A stretch of 64,000 nt of DNA from Pseudoalteromonas arctica. GTDB taxonomy: Bacteria > Pseudomonadota > Gammaproteobacteria > Enterobacterales > Alteromonadaceae. Numbering within the stretch: the stretch's first letter is position 1; every line of letters starts with the position of its first letter. The position numbers were made by a program, and so were the translations under genes. Positions 47,656-57,666 of the stretch are shown one piece after another. The stretch is from contig NZ_JABBMT010000013.1 of NCBI RefSeq assembly GCF_012927645.1, forward strand, positions 1 to 64,000. Direction: 5' to 3'. The notes below the pieces were generated by a model that was not told the DNA's origin, ran no database searches, and was given only the letters and a program-made list of their open reading frames with translations.

Positions 47656-49521
47656 TTAAGCCACGTTTTTACACGGGATCTCCGCACTATTACTTAGCTT
47701 TAAAATAAATTCCATTGCGACTTCATCGCAATTATCTTTACGTAAACACAGTTCACAATCTTTCATTACTTTTTCCGGTAAGCTGTCTTTAGTACAGAAT
47801 GTAAAACCTTGTTTTTCAAAGAAATCAGGTACTCGCGTCAAAACAATGATGCGATTGAGTGCCAATTTCTTAGCTTTAACTAATAAATGTTCAACTAACT
47901 GACGACCTTGCCCAGTAATACCGGTTTCAGGATCTACCCCTAACGAACGAATTTCAGCAAGGCCAGTATCATAAATATACAGTGATGCGCAGCCCGCAAC
48001 TTCTCCAGCAACTTCAGTAACCGCAAACTCATTGATTGAATGCACCATGTCACTTTTAGCACGCGGTAAATTTTCGCCTACCGTAGCCCAGTGCTGGATC
48101 AATTTAGCAATTGACTCGACATCGTCAAGATTAGCGTCACGAACTGTTATTTGCTGTTTTTTTTTGGCATCTTTAACTGCAACTGTAACTTGCTCTAAAG
48201 ATGTACCACCGAGTGCTTGGCGCGCTTTTATACATGCGTCTATTTCTAATACAGCATATACATCTTGCTCAAAAATACTATGCACTGACTTAAATTGTTC
48301 TAAACTTAAATCTTCTAAGTTATTCCCTTGTGCGATAGCCATTTGTACCAATACACCCACAATATGATGGCCTTCTCTAAAAGGAATCCCTTTGGCGACT
48401 AAATAGTCAGCAAGCTCTGTAGCGTTTGAGTGCCCGCCTTTTGCAGCGGCTAACGTACGCTCCCCATTTACTTTTATACCTTTGATGCAGGCTTGTGCCA
48501 TATGAATGCACGCAAGCCATGTAGGCATAGCATCAAATAAGCCTTCTTTGTCTTCTTGCATATCTTTGTTATACGCAAGTGGTAATGCTTTTAACGTCAT
48601 CATCATGGCACTAAAGGCACCAAATACACGGCCTGTTTTACCGCGAATAAGCTCTAGCGCATCGGGGTTTTTCTTTTGTGGCATCAATGATGAGCCTGAA
48701 GTAACATTATCAGCCAACTCTATAAACTCGGCTTCACCCGAGTTGTAGAAGATCAAATCTTCTGACATACGCGATAAATGGATCATAGAAATTGACGCAC
48801 AGCTTAATAGCTCAACAACAAAGTCCCGGTCTGATACGGCATCTAAACTATTTTTTGTCGCAGCGGTAAAACCTAGCCCCACGGCAAGTGCTTGCCGATC
48901 AATTGGGTACGCCGTACCGGCAAGTGCGCCACTGCCTAATGGGCAAAAATTCATACGGGCTTTAGCATCTGCTAAACGGCTTTCATCACGTTCGATCATT
49001 TCCACGTAGGCCATACACCAATGACTAAACAACAATGGTTGAGCACGCTGTAAATGGGTATAACCCGGTAAAATAGTACCCAGCTCACGTTCAGCCAACG
49101 CAATAAATTCACCTTTTAACTGACCAAGCGCTGCAAGTATGTGATCTGCGGTATCACGACACCATAAACGAAAATCAGTGGCAACTTGGTCGTTGCGGCT
49201 ACGTCCGGTGTGAAGCTTTTTAGCTAAATCGCCTACTTTTTCGATTAAAGCAGCTTCAACATGAGAGTGGATATCTTCAGCACCCGATGTTGCCACCGCT
49301 TGTGGATCCGCTTTTACTTCGTCGAGTAATTCATTTAATGCCGCTACTAGCGATTGATGCTCGCTATTACTTAGTACATCAACTTGCTTTAGGGCACCAG
49401 CCCAGGCAACAGAGCCGACAATGTCTTGCTCTGCTAGTTGATAATCAAAGGGAAGTGAGTCGTTAAATTGTTTAAACGCCTCATCTGGACCCGTAGAAAA
49501 ACGTCCGCCCCATAATGCCAT
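47656..49521 (-). CDS. argH: Fusion of argininosuccinate lyase and N-acetylglutamate synthase (ArgH-ArgA)
   Basis: 621 residues. Residues 1 to about 460 are Arg[51 protein letters not shown], and the superfamily signature [12 protein letters not shown]. Residues from about 465 to 600 are a GNAT acetyltransferase ([57 protein letters not shown]) related to the acetyltransferase half of ArgA, without the amino-acid-kinase half. Such ArgH(A) fusions are described in Moritella and other marine gammaproteobacteria. The last gene of argCBFGH. Confidence 0.95.
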   Translation of the reverse strand: MALWGGRFSTGPDEAFKQFNDSLPFDYQLAEQDIVGSVAWAGALKQVDVLSNSEHQSLVAALNELLDEVKADPQAVATSGAEDIHSHVEAALIEKVGDLAKKLHTGRSRNDQVATDFRLWCRDTADHILAALGQLKGEFIALAERELGTILPGYTHLQRAQPLLFSHWCMAYVEMIERDESRLADAKARMNFCPLGSGALAGTAYPIDRQALAVGLGFTAATKNSLDAVSDRDFVVELLSCASISMIHLSRMSEDLIFYNSGEAEFIELADNVTSGSSLMPQKKNPDALELIRGKTGRVFGAFSAMMMTLKALPLAYNKDMQEDKEGLFDAMPTWLACIHMAQACIKGIKVNGERTLAAAKGGHSNATELADYLVAKGIPFREGHHIVGVLVQMAIAQGNNLEDLSLEQFKSVHSIFEQDVYAVLEIDACIKARQALGGTSLEQVTVAVKDAKKKQQITVRDANLDDVESIAKLIQHWATVGENLPRAKSDMVHSINEFAVTEVAGEVAGCASLYIYDTGLAEIRSLGVDPETGITGQGRQLVEHLLVKAKKLALNRIIVLTRVPDFFEKQGFTFCTKDSLPEKVMKDCELCLRKDNCDEVAMEFILKLSNSAEIPCKNVA

Positions 49522-49579
49522 GAAATATCTCCAAACCCTTGAAATTACCCCGTTTTATTGTAACAGGGCTGTAGTAAAA

Positions 49580-50782
49580 TTACTTCTTCGCTAGTGCTGA
49601 AATTCTGCTTGAAAGCGAGAATAAACGAATAAAGCCTTCAGCATGCGATTGGTCATACACATCATCTGCACCAAATGTTGCAAAATCTTCGCTGTATAAG
49701 CTATTAGGTGATTTTTTCTGAACCGCAGTTACTTGACCTTTGTAAAGCTTAAGTACCACTTCACCGCTAGCGACCGTTGATAACGCTTCTGCGCCCGCTA
49801 AGATTGAATCTTTAAGTGGTGTAAACCAGCGACCGTCATACACTAAGTGCGAAAATTCGCCGCCCAGTACTTCTTTCCATTTGCGGCTTGCTTTATCAAG
49901 TACCAACTCATCAATCGCTTGTAATGCCGCCATGATCACTGTACCGCCAGGGGTTTCATAACAACCACGGGATTTCATGCCCACTAAACGGTTTTCAACG
50001 ATATCAACACGGCCAACACCATGCACAGATGCAAGATCATTAAGCTTAACTAGGCAGTCATACGGTTTAAGCTGCTCGCCATTTACTGCAACAACTTCAC
50101 CTTCAACCACGTTTAAGGTAACAAATTCAGGCTCATTCGGAGCTTGCTCTGGCGAGTTAGTCCACGTCCACACTTGATCGCTTGGTTGGCACCACGGATC
50201 TTCAAGCTCACCACCTTCATGAGAAATATGCCATGCGTTTGCATCACGGCTGTAAATTTTCGTAGCTGATGCTGAACATGGAATATTTCGCTCTGCCAAG
50301 TAATCAAGTAATGACTCACGGCTTGATAAGTCCCACTCACGCCATGGCGCAATAACTTGAAGATCAGGCGCAAGCGCGGCAAAACACGATTCAAAACGTA
50401 CTTGGTCATTACCTTTACCAGTACAACCATGAGAAAGTGCATCGGCACCTACTTTGCGAGCAATTTCAACCTGCGCTTTTGCGATAATAGGACGCGCCAT
50501 AGACGTACCAAGTAAATAAGTACCTTCGTAGATTGAACCTGTTTTAAGCGTTGGATAAATATAGTCACTTACCATTTCATCTTTTAAGTCAACAACGTAA
50601 CACTCAGAGGCACCAGAAGCGATCGCTTTTTCTTCAACGCCTTCAAGCTCTTCAGCGCCTTGACCTACATCGGCCACAAACGCGATAACTTCACAGCCGT
50701 AATTTTCTTTTAACCATGGCACGATGGCCGACGTATCTAAACCACCAGAATAGGCTAATACAACTTTTTTAATTGAATTCAC
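49580..50782 (-). CDS. argG: Argininosuccinate synthase
   Basis: Joins citrulline and aspartate with ATP. The 400 residues belong to the ~400-residue ATP-pyrophosphatase type ([20 protein letters not shown] at the N-terminus, [37 protein letters not shown] as separate motifs). Short form, unlike the 447-residue E. coli ArgG. Nine bases separate it from argF upstream; a 58-base gap before argH contains a weak CCC/GGG pairing. Cytosolic. Confidence 0.97.
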   Translation of the reverse strand: MNSIKKVVLAYSGGLDTSAIVPWLKENYGCEVIAFVADVGQGAEELEGVEEKAIASGASECYVVDLKDEMVSDYIYPTLKTGSIYEGTYLLGTSMARPIIAKAQVEIARKVGADALSHGCTGKGNDQVRFESCFAALAPDLQVIAPWREWDLSSRESLLDYLAERNIPCSASATKIYSRDANAWHISHEGGELEDPWCQPSDQVWTWTNSPEQAPNEPEFVTLNVVEGEVVAVNGEQLKPYDCLVKLNDLASVHGVGRVDIVENRLVGMKSRGCYETPGGTVIMAALQAIDELVLDKASRKWKEVLGGEFSHLVYDGRWFTPLKDSILAGAEALSTVASGEVVLKLYKGQVTAVQKKSPNSLYSEDFATFGADDVYDQSHAEGFIRLFSLSSRISALAKK

Positions 50783-50791
50783 GGTTGTTCC

Positions 50792-51712
50792 TTACACAAA
50801 ATTTGGATTTAATAATGAAACAAGCAATGCGTTTTGCGCATGCATACGATTTTCTGCTTGTTGTATAATTCTTGACGCCGGGCCATCCATTACCTCTGAG
50901 GTAATTTCAAATTCACGGTGTGCAGGCTGGCAATGCAGTACAGTGTCAGCTCCTGTTAGTTCAAGTAACGCCGTATTTAATTGATACGGCATGTACTTTT
51001 CTTTTACTTGCTCAAGTGGCGTGTCATCACCCATTGATACCCATGTATCTGCATACACAGCGTTAGCACCAACAGCCGCTTCAACACGGTCACTGACCAT
51101 TACTGATGCGCCGTTCATTGCCGCAATTTGCTCTGCTTGCTTCAAAATTTGCGAATCTGGTGAACTGCCTTTTGGACATACTGCAACAAAATCAGTACCT
51201 AATGTTGCTGCTAATAGCATAAGTGAATGTGTTACATTGTTACCTTCACCTAAATAAGCAAGTTTTAGCTGGCTTACATCACCGTATATCTCTTGCAGTG
51301 TTAAAAAGTCAGCCAATGCTTGGCACGGGTGATATAAATCACACAAACTATTGACCACAGGTACACTCGAAAATTCAGCAAGTGTGGTTAACGTTTTATG
51401 TTGATAAACACGCGCTACAATACCATCTGCCCAGCTGGCAATATTTAAGGCAAAATCTTTAACTGATTCACGTGCACCCATGGCACCATTTTGTGAATCA
51501 AGATACACAGCATGACCACCTAACTTATTGATACCAATATCAAACGATAAACGTGTACGTAAGCTTGGTTTTTCAAATAAAGTAACAACTGACTTACCCG
51601 CCAGTGCTTGGCTAAAATCAGCAGGGTTTGCTTTAATTTTTTGCGCAAGATTAAGTAATTTAAGTGCGCCTTGTTGGTCTAATTCAAGACCCGATAAAAA
51701 ATGATTAAACAT
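50792..51712 (-). CDS. argF: Ornithine carbamoyltransferase
   Basis: Makes citrulline from ornithine and carbamoyl phosphate. 306 residues with the carbamoyl-phosphate motif FEKPSLRTRLSFDIGINKLG (S-x-R-T-R), the HPCQALADFLTL motif, YLGEGNNVTHSLM, VSMGDD and the C-terminal HCQPAHREFEI; the usual HCLP is HCQP here. In the arg operon, eight bases after argB and nine before argG. Confidence 0.96.
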   Translation of the reverse strand: MFNHFLSGLELDQQGALKLLNLAQKIKANPADFSQALAGKSVVTLFEKPSLRTRLSFDIGINKLGGHAVYLDSQNGAMGARESVKDFALNIASWADGIVARVYQHKTLTTLAEFSSVPVVNSLCDLYHPCQALADFLTLQEIYGDVSQLKLAYLGEGNNVTHSLMLLAATLGTDFVAVCPKGSSPDSQILKQAEQIAAMNGASVMVSDRVEAAVGANAVYADTWVSMGDDTPLEQVKEKYMPYQLNTALLELTGADTVLHCQPAHREFEITSEVMDGPASRIIQQAENRMHAQNALLVSLLNPNFV

Positions 51713-51720
51713 ATAAAAAC

Positions 51721-52482
51721 CTATGGTGTAATTTTTGTTCCGACGTGCTCTCCAGCAAGTAGAGCAACTAAGTTTTCTGGCTTTTGCCAGCTTGAAATGT
51801 AAACTCCACGTCGTAAGTGCTGGGCAGCAAGAAGGCTGGTCTTAACTTTAACCTCCATCCCACCCAAAATTACTCCATCTGCAATCAAAGTATTGATCTG
51901 ATTTGTGTCAAGTTGATGTAACGGCAGCTTATTTGCATCAAGTACCGCTTCAACATCGGTCATAAAAATAATTTCCGCATCAAGTTCCTTAGCAATCGCC
52001 GCTGCGGCTTCATCTGCATTAACGTTATACCAAAGGCCATCATCACCAAAACCGATTGAACTCACTAAAGGTAAGCGGCCAAGTTTTAATAACTCAGGAA
52101 TAACATTTTGTACGCCACTTTCACACTGGCCTACTTGACCAAGCGCTTTGAGTTTTTGTGACGAAATAATGCCCGCTTCGTATAAACTTAGACCAACAGG
52201 TTTATGTCCTGCCACGATTGCTTGGCTCATTAGTTGTTTATTAGCACACCCAGCAAGCGCACCAACAATATAAGGCATTTGCTCTTTCGGACTGATGCGT
52301 AAACCTTGATGTTTCACACTGGCAAAACCAGCCTCAGTCAACCAGTTATCAACTAGTGAACCGCCACCATGAACGATGACAAACTGTGCTTGAGTTTGTG
52401 ATGCAAGCACCTTAAATAACGCTTTTGCCGCGTCTTCTGTATTGAGTACTGCACCACCGAGTTTAATGACCCATGTTCGCAT
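51721..52482 (-). CDS. argB: Acetylglutamate kinase
   Basis: Phosphorylates N-acetylglutamate. 253 residues, amino-acid-kinase fold: VIKLGGAVLN, FVIVHGGGSLVDNWL, SSIGFGDDGLWYNVNADEAA, and IIFMTDVEAVLD. Shorter than arginine-inhibited ArgB forms and without an N-terminal helix, so probably not arginine-feedback-inhibited, like E. coli ArgB. It follows argC by six bases. Confidence 0.96.
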   Translation of the reverse strand: MRTWVIKLGGAVLNTEDAAKALFKVLASQTQAQFVIVHGGGSLVDNWLTEAGFASVKHQGLRISPKEQMPYIVGALAGCANKQLMSQAIVAGHKPVGLSLYEAGIISSQKLKALGQVGQCESGVQNVIPELLKLGRLPLVSSIGFGDDGLWYNVNADEAAAAIAKELDAEIIFMTDVEAVLDANKLPLHQLDTNQINTLIADGVILGGMEVKVKTSLLAAQHLRRGVYISSWQKPENLVALLAGEHVGTKITP

Positions 52483-52488
52483 TACTAA

Positions 52489-53493
52489 CTACCCTTTTAA
52501 ACCTGTGTTATGAGCTAAACCCATAGCTAAATTAATACACTGCAATGCTTGCCCTGCTGCACCTTTTAATAAGTTATCAATCGCTGCCATCACAATTAAC
52601 TGCGTACCTTGCTGCTGCCATGCAATATCAACGTAAGGCTGCTTTGCAACTCCTTTAATTGATGGCATTTTATTACCAAGCAATCTGATCAGTGGCTCGT
52701 CAGCAAGCACTTGGTATGCTTGCGTAACTTGCTCTGGTGTCACATCAGCTTTTAATTGCACATAAATAGTTTCTAAAATACCACGAGGGAAGTTTCCTAA
52801 ATGCGGCGTAAATAACACCTTGTGACCTAAATGCTGCTCAATTTCAGGACTGTGTCTGTGATTAAACAAGCCGTAGGGTGTCAGTGATACTTCACAAAAA
52901 TGTGTGCCTACACTTGCTTTACGTCCCGCCCCGGTAACGCCTGATACCGCATTGATAATTACTGGCTGCTCAGCTATCAAACCAGCTTGCTGCAATGGTT
53001 TTAACGCATTCAGCGCCGCTGTTGGATAACAACCAGCCACAGCGACTAATTGCGCATTGGCGATTGCTTCACTATTCCACTCAGCCAATCCGTAAGCTGC
53101 TTCACTGAGTAATTCCGTATGTTGATGCTCAAAACCATAATAAGTCTGATAATCTTCATTGCTGCTTAAACGGTAGCCACCAGATAAATCAAAAACCTTT
53201 TTGCCCATCTTCAAAAAACGTGGCGCTAAATCAACACTCACTTTATGATCAGTACATAAACACACAAAATCAGCTGAGCTTTCGATATCGTTATAAGCGC
53301 TCTCACTAAGCGGCAATAAAGGAGAATCAAGCAAGCCTAAATGCTCAGGATACAAATCACTTAATAATTTACCCTTATCTAAGCTTTGCTCAGATACATA
53401 ACAACCAGCTAAGGTTAATTGCGGGTGTTTTACTATCAAACTTGCTAATTCTGCGCCGCTATAACCACTTGCGCCAATAATCACTGCTTTCAT
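52489..53493 (-). CDS. argC: N-acetyl-gamma-glutamyl-phosphate reductase
   Basis: NADPH-dependent reduction of acetylglutamyl phosphate. 334 residues: Rossmann start AVIIGASGYSGAELASLI, KVFDLSGGYRL, the catalytic Cys in AVAGCYPTAALNALKP, HRHSPEIEQHLG, and FTPHLGNFPRGIL. First gene of the operon, divergent from argE, with a perfect ARG box in the shared spacer. Confidence 0.97.
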   Translation of the reverse strand: MKAVIIGASGYSGAELASLIVKHPQLTLAGCYVSEQSLDKGKLLSDLYPEHLGLLDSPLLPLSESAYNDIESSADFVCLCTDHKVSVDLAPRFLKMGKKVFDLSGGYRLSSNEDYQTYYGFEHQHTELLSEAAYGLAEWNSEAIANAQLVAVAGCYPTAALNALKPLQQAGLIAEQPVIINAVSGVTGAGRKASVGTHFCEVSLTPYGLFNHRHSPEIEQHLGHKVLFTPHLGNFPRGILETIYVQLKADVTPEQVTQAYQVLADEPLIRLLGNKMPSIKGVAKQPYVDIAWQQQGTQLIVMAAIDNLLKGAAGQALQCINLAMGLAHNTGLKG

Positions 53494-53633
53494 TCGTTAC
53501 TCTTTTTGGTATTTTACTACTACATTTACATTCAAATCGGGTTAGGCAGTGTATAAACACACTGTTTTGGGAATGAAACTGGATTATCGTCGTTTTATAT
53601 TCATTGCGTTTCTTTATATACTTATGCTTAAAA

Positions 53634-53651
53634 AGTGAATTGATATTCATC
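53634..53651. promoter_or_regulatory. ArgR operator (ARG box) between argC and argE
   Basis: AGTGAATTGATATTCATC contains TGAAT-TGAT-ATTCA (53636-53649), which matches the palindromic core of the E. coli ARG box. Weaker candidates flank it (about 53655-53672 and the half-site TGAAT-CATT-ATTTT at 53684). The palindrome CAGTGT-ATAAAC-ACACTG at 53547-53564 lies in the argC leader and is separate. ArgR is not encoded in the window. Confidence 0.85.
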
Positions 53652-53706
53652 ATAAATACTTTTATATTGTTATGCAATTAGATTGAATCATTATTTTGGA
53701 TTTTTT

Positions 53707-54855
53707 ATGCCTTTACCCTCTTTTTTATCTATGTATCAGCAGTTGATCGCAGCCCCTTCCATTAGCGCCATGGATGAATCATTGTCTATGAGCAATAAGG
53801 GTGTAATTGATCTGCTTGCCAACTGGTGTTCCAGCTTAGGCTTTGAATGTGAAATTACTGAATTATCTGGCTCTAAAGGTCGCTTTAATTTACTCGCAAA
53901 ACGTGGCCTGGGAGATGGCGGATTAATGTTAGCTGGCCACACAGATACCGTTCCTTTTGATGATAGTCGCTGGAGTTATGAGCCATTTAAATTAAGTGAA
54001 GATAACAATAAATTATATGGTTTAGGTAGTATTGATATGAAAGGTTTTTTCGCTTTTGTATTGCAAGCAATTAGCGAGCTCGATGAAACCACCCAAGCTC
54101 AACCTATTTTGATTTTAGCAACCGCCGATGAAGAAACCACCATGGCCGGTGCACAGCAAGTTTGTCAGCATAAAAACTTAAAACCAGCTCGGTGTATTAT
54201 TGGTGAACCTACTGATATGACACCAGTTTTCACACATAAAGGACATATGAGCAGCGCGATTCGCGTAGTCGGCCGTTCCGGACATAGCTCTGATCCTGAA
54301 CGTGGTTTAAATGCCATTGAAGTGATGCATAAAGTTATTGCAAAACTGTTAACCTTAAAAGAGCAATTAAAGAATAAATATGCAGTTGAGCATTTTGTTA
54401 TTCCTTACCCTACTTTAAATCTAGGACACATTCATGGTGGCGATAATGCAAATCGCATATGCGGCTGCTGTGAAATGCATATTGATATGCGCCCATTACC
54501 GGGTTTAAGCGTGCAAGAACTGCAAATGATGCTGTTAAAAATAGCTACAGAGATCAATAACCAATATCCAGATTCAGTCAGTGTGATGGATATGCACGAG
54601 CCAATCCCCGCTTTTACTGGCTGCACCGATTCGGCATTGGTTAAACTGGCAGAAAAAATATCAGGAGAGCAAGCCGTTGCAGTGAACTACTGCACTGAAG
54701 CACCGTTTATTCAGCAATTAGGCTGTGAAACCATTGTGATGGGACCGGGTTCAATTAATCAGGCTCATCAACCCGATGAGTTTTTGGCGATAGAAAAAAT
54801 TAAACCATCACAGTATATTATTAGTGAAATGATCAGAACATCGTGTTTTAGCTAA
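53707..54855 (+). CDS. argE: Acetylornithine deacetylase
   Basis: Zinc M20-family hydrolase that releases ornithine from N-acetylornithine. 382 residues: [13 protein letters not shown] (metal His), [23 protein letters not shown] (catalytic Glu), [23 protein letters not shown], and [15 protein letters not shown]. The frame begins at TTG 53683; ATG 53707 is preferred. Having argE together with an ArgA-type domain means the linear pathway is used rather than the ArgJ cycle. Confidence 0.95.
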   Translation: MPLPSFLSMYQQLIAAPSISAMDESLSMSNKGVIDLLANWCSSLGFECEITELSGSKGRFNLLAKRGLGDGGLMLAGHTDTVPFDDSRWSYEPFKLSEDNNKLYGLGSIDMKGFFAFVLQAISELDETTQAQPILILATADEETTMAGAQQVCQHKNLKPARCIIGEPTDMTPVFTHKGHMSSAIRVVGRSGHSSDPERGLNAIEVMHKVIAKLLTLKEQLKNKYAVEHFVIPYPTLNLGHIHGGDNANRICGCCEMHIDMRPLPGLSVQELQMMLLKIATEINNQYPDSVSVMDMHEPIPAFTGCTDSALVKLAEKISGEQAVAVNYCTEAPFIQQLGCETIVMGPGSINQAHQPDEFLAIEKIKPSQYIISEMIRTSCFS

Positions 54856-54870
54856 CAAAGAAGGTACTGC

Positions 54871-54905
54871 TTGCGTTATCCCCATGTAATCAGGGAATAG
54901 CGCAA
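54871..54905. terminator. Hairpin between convergent argE and panP
   Basis: TTGCGTTATCCC pairs with GGGAATAGCGCAA (one bulge) around a ten-base loop. No strong U-tract. Confidence 0.45.
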
Positions 54906-54915
54906 CTGTTACTGC

Positions 54916-56544
54916 TCAGCCCATGTATTTACTAAGATATTTCTTAAATACAGGATCTGTTTTAGCCAACTCTTTTTGCTCAGCAAGTATATTTTTTAAA
55001 ATATTCTCTGAGGTCAGCGGGTTTGCAAGTACCACTCTAAATACTACTGTAGGTTGATGATCATACTGAGCTGGGGTTAAACGGGTACGTGATACAAATG
55101 AGCGACCAGCTTCACGTTGGCGTTTTTGCATACTGGCAGTAAAACGATTTAACGAGGCAAAGATATCTAACCGTGTTTGCTCATCTGCTTGCGCTATTTT
55201 TTGTTTTATCTGTTTTGGCACATAACGGTATGTCAGTAAACACAACTCCGGAACTGAGATCAGTTCAAAGTCGTCATCCGCTTCCACTAAATCAGCAAAA
55301 TAACGGGCTTTTTCAATCCCTTTATCTATCAAGATTTCATAGCCTTTACGGCCAATAACGCGTAAGCAAGCATGCACTAACATCGCCATACCAGGACGAC
55401 TTCCTTCGAGTGTGTGACTGCCTAAATCTTTTGATCCTTTACGTAAGATATATTCTGCATGATGCTCAATAGCATCCGCAGCCGCAGGATCTTTAAATAG
55501 CACTAACCCAGCGCCCATTGGCACATACATTTGTTTATGCGCATCAATGGTAATTGAATCAGCTCGCTCAATGCCTTTTAGTAAAAATCGATATGTATTA
55601 GAAAGTAGCGTAGCTCCTCCCCACGCGGCATCGACATGAAAATGGCAGTTGAGTTCAGCGCTTAAATCCGCCATAGCATCGAGAGGATCAATATTACCGG
55701 TTTCAGTCGTGCCGGCTACCCCAACAATCGCCATCACTTTTATACCTTGTGCTGCTAGCTCATGGGCTTTGGCACGCATTGCATCAACATCAACCTTATT
55801 GTTATCTGTGGTTTTAATGGCAATAAAATTATCGCGGCCAATACCAAGTAAATCAGCTGATTTTCCTAGCGAATAATGGCCACGCTCGGAAATAAGTACT
55901 GCAAGGCCTTTATATCCATAATGCAGCATGGCACTGATCAAACCTTGTGAACCAATCCCTTTAAATTCACCGTCCGCTTTCAGTAAGCGATTTCGGGCAA
56001 TCCACAATGCGGTAATATTGGCGATTGTGCCACCCGAGCAAAAAGCGCCTAGCGACGTTTTCGCACTATGCATCCATTTGCTATAAAAACTATTATCTTG
56101 TCCGTACGCCAAATGATGCATCATGCCTAATACTTGGCGCTCAAGCGGAGTAAATGCTTTGGAGGTTTCTATTTTTACTAGGTTTTGATTAAGGCCAACC
56201 ATTAATTTAGACAATGGCAATACAAAATGCGGGAGTGCTGATGTCATATGACCGATAAAGCTTGGTGCAGCGGTATGCACTGAATGAGCAACAAGTTGCT
56301 CCATAATATCTTGCGCATAGGCAGATACAAAAGTCGGGTCTTCTGGGATCGCTGCCGATTGAAAATCTTTTTCAATTTCATGCAGTGGTTTTTCAATCGC
56401 CGCTATGTTCTCATTCAAAAAACCTGCTAAATTGCTCGAGATCTCAAGTTCGATTTTACTCAAAGTTGAGTCTGGTGCTTCAGGCACAGTAAATATACGC
56501 ATCAGAGTTTCTTTAGAGGCGACGGCACAACGCTTTTGATCCAT
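54916..56544 (-). CDS. panP: PLP-dependent aspartate 1-decarboxylase PanP
   Basis: 542 residues of the group II PLP decarboxylase fold: SFIGHMTSALPHFVLPLSKL, FCSGGTIANITALWIARN, HYSLGKSADLLGIG, HFHVDAAWGGATLLS, the PLP-lysine motif TIDAHKQMYVPMGAGLVLF, and TRLTPAQYDHQPTVVFRVVL. Length and pattern agree with the pyridoxal-dependent aspartate decarboxylase family of Vibrio and Alteromonadales (PanP), which supplies beta-alanine where the pyruvoyl PanD is missing. A glutamate decarboxylase is the alternative. A single gene convergent with argE. Confidence 0.85.
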   Translation of the reverse strand: MDQKRCAVASKETLMRIFTVPEAPDSTLSKIELEISSNLAGFLNENIAAIEKPLHEIEKDFQSAAIPEDPTFVSAYAQDIMEQLVAHSVHTAAPSFIGHMTSALPHFVLPLSKLMVGLNQNLVKIETSKAFTPLERQVLGMMHHLAYGQDNSFYSKWMHSAKTSLGAFCSGGTIANITALWIARNRLLKADGEFKGIGSQGLISAMLHYGYKGLAVLISERGHYSLGKSADLLGIGRDNFIAIKTTDNNKVDVDAMRAKAHELAAQGIKVMAIVGVAGTTETGNIDPLDAMADLSAELNCHFHVDAAWGGATLLSNTYRFLLKGIERADSITIDAHKQMYVPMGAGLVLFKDPAAADAIEHHAEYILRKGSKDLGSHTLEGSRPGMAMLVHACLRVIGRKGYEILIDKGIEKARYFADLVEADDDFELISVPELCLLTYRYVPKQIKQKIAQADEQTRLDIFASLNRFTASMQKRQREAGRSFVSRTRLTPAQYDHQPTVVFRVVLANPLTSENILKNILAEQKELAKTDPVFKKYLSKYMG

Positions 56545-56822
56545 CTTTATACCTAATAAATGTAGTTTTCTTCAATTAAAGCACCTAAGTAAGGCACTTC
56601 ATTATCAATTACGTCAACTACAATGATTCTACGAAATGCGTTAACTTTACTGTAATAGAGTAGAAATGTCTCGTATAAAGCCACCAAAGTAGCCAATTGC
56701 ATGACAAATTAATGATAAATTGATTAATATTTATCATCAACCGAATACCAACAAAAAAGTCGGTAACTTTCAGAGTCAGCTAACGCGTTAATAATACGTT
56801 AAATATAAATTACGTATATGCC

Positions 56823-56960
56823 ATGGTTAAAAGTCGTGGTGTGCGGGTTGTTATCGATGATTCTGGTACAGGTTATTCGAACCATATCCAATGTACTTAA
56901 AAAGCCGAATGTGACGCTAAGGTAAAGCAACTAGCTTGCCAAGCCTGCGCCACATATAGC
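56823..56960 (+). pseudogene. Relic of an EAL-domain (cyclic-di-GMP phosphodiesterase) gene
   Basis: An ATG at 56823 opens SRGVRVVIDDSGTGYS, which matches the EAL-domain core DDFGTGYS with the preceding G-V-R-V strand. It then runs to a stop at 56898-56900. In another frame ISNVLKKPNVTLR follows, recalling the LKKLPVDTLKID segment, then KQLACQACATYSCD resembles the QLAxL..GCD segment. Frame changes and stops between them mark a decayed copy. It sits in an otherwise empty gap of 447 bases (56545-56991). Confidence 0.6.
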
Positions 56961-56991
56961 TGCGATCACTAAGCCGTTACGATCGATTAAA

Positions 56992-57666
56992 TCAACCTGT
57001 AGTTAAGTTAATAACTAAACGATGACTCTGTTGACCACTCGCCCAATATTTACGTTCGAATGGAGTGATAGCAATATCACTTCCATATTGCTCAACTTCA
57101 CACGATTGCCCTGCTAATTTAAGTGCTTGAGCAAACTCTTTAACGTATATATCCCAATTGCTGCGAACTTCTAACAACCCACCTAATTTAACAATAAATG
57201 GGAAAATAGCCGCACCATGCCAACGACGCTGAATATGTTTAGCCTTAGGCCACGGATTTGGATACAGTAAATAATGATGCGTTGGCTGCCAATTGGCAGC
57301 CACAGCTAAACGCCAAAAGTCATTAAGGTCCGCTTGCACTAAAATATACTGACCTGAGTCAGTTTGTTTATATTCTATATCATGCTTATCTAAACGATGT
57401 GATGATTTATCAATACCAATCACCAGCGCATTAGAGTGCCGTTTAGCTAAATTAGCGGTGCTTTCACCTACCCCACAACACGAATCTAAAATAAGTGGCC
57501 CAGCAAATGCCTGCACCTTTGCATTCACTTCATCAAACGCCGCTTGCGTATGTGCTGCAATAGGCTTTTTAAACTCGGCAGTTAAATGCTTCGTGACTAT
57601 CTCATCGAGCTTTTCATGCAAGCCTGGTTGATTCGATACAATACTACGTGAATTTGCATCACTCAT
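56992..57666 (-). CDS. TrmB-like SAM-dependent methyltransferase, divergent paralogue
   Basis: 224 residues. Motif I is ILDSCCGVGEST (59-70) and motif IV is LLYPNPWPKAKHIQRRWHG (133-151), the second a clear variant of the TrmB pattern F-P-D-P-W-P-K-x-R-H-x-K-R-R. The usual DP is NP and motif I is DSCCG instead of EIGFG. TrmB methylates G46 of tRNA at N7. The changes raise doubt that this is the housekeeping enzyme. Last gene of a set with the ABC exporter; TAATG overlap with the permease stop. Confidence 0.75.
   Translation of the reverse strand: MSDANSRSIVSNQPGLHEKLDEIVTKHLTAEFKKPIAAHTQAAFDEVNAKVQAFAGPLILDSCCGVGESTANLAKRHSNALVIGIDKSSHRLDKHDIEYKQTDSGQYILVQADLNDFWRLAVAANWQPTHHYLLYPNPWPKAKHIQRRWHGAAIFPFIVKLGGLLEVRSNWDIYVKEFAQALKLAGQSCEVEQYGSDIAITPFERKYWASGQQSHRLVINLTTG

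Noticed and set aside
53547..53564. Second ARG box at CAGTGT-ATAAAC-ACACTG
   Set aside because: Palindromic, but the arms do not match TGAAT/ATTCA.
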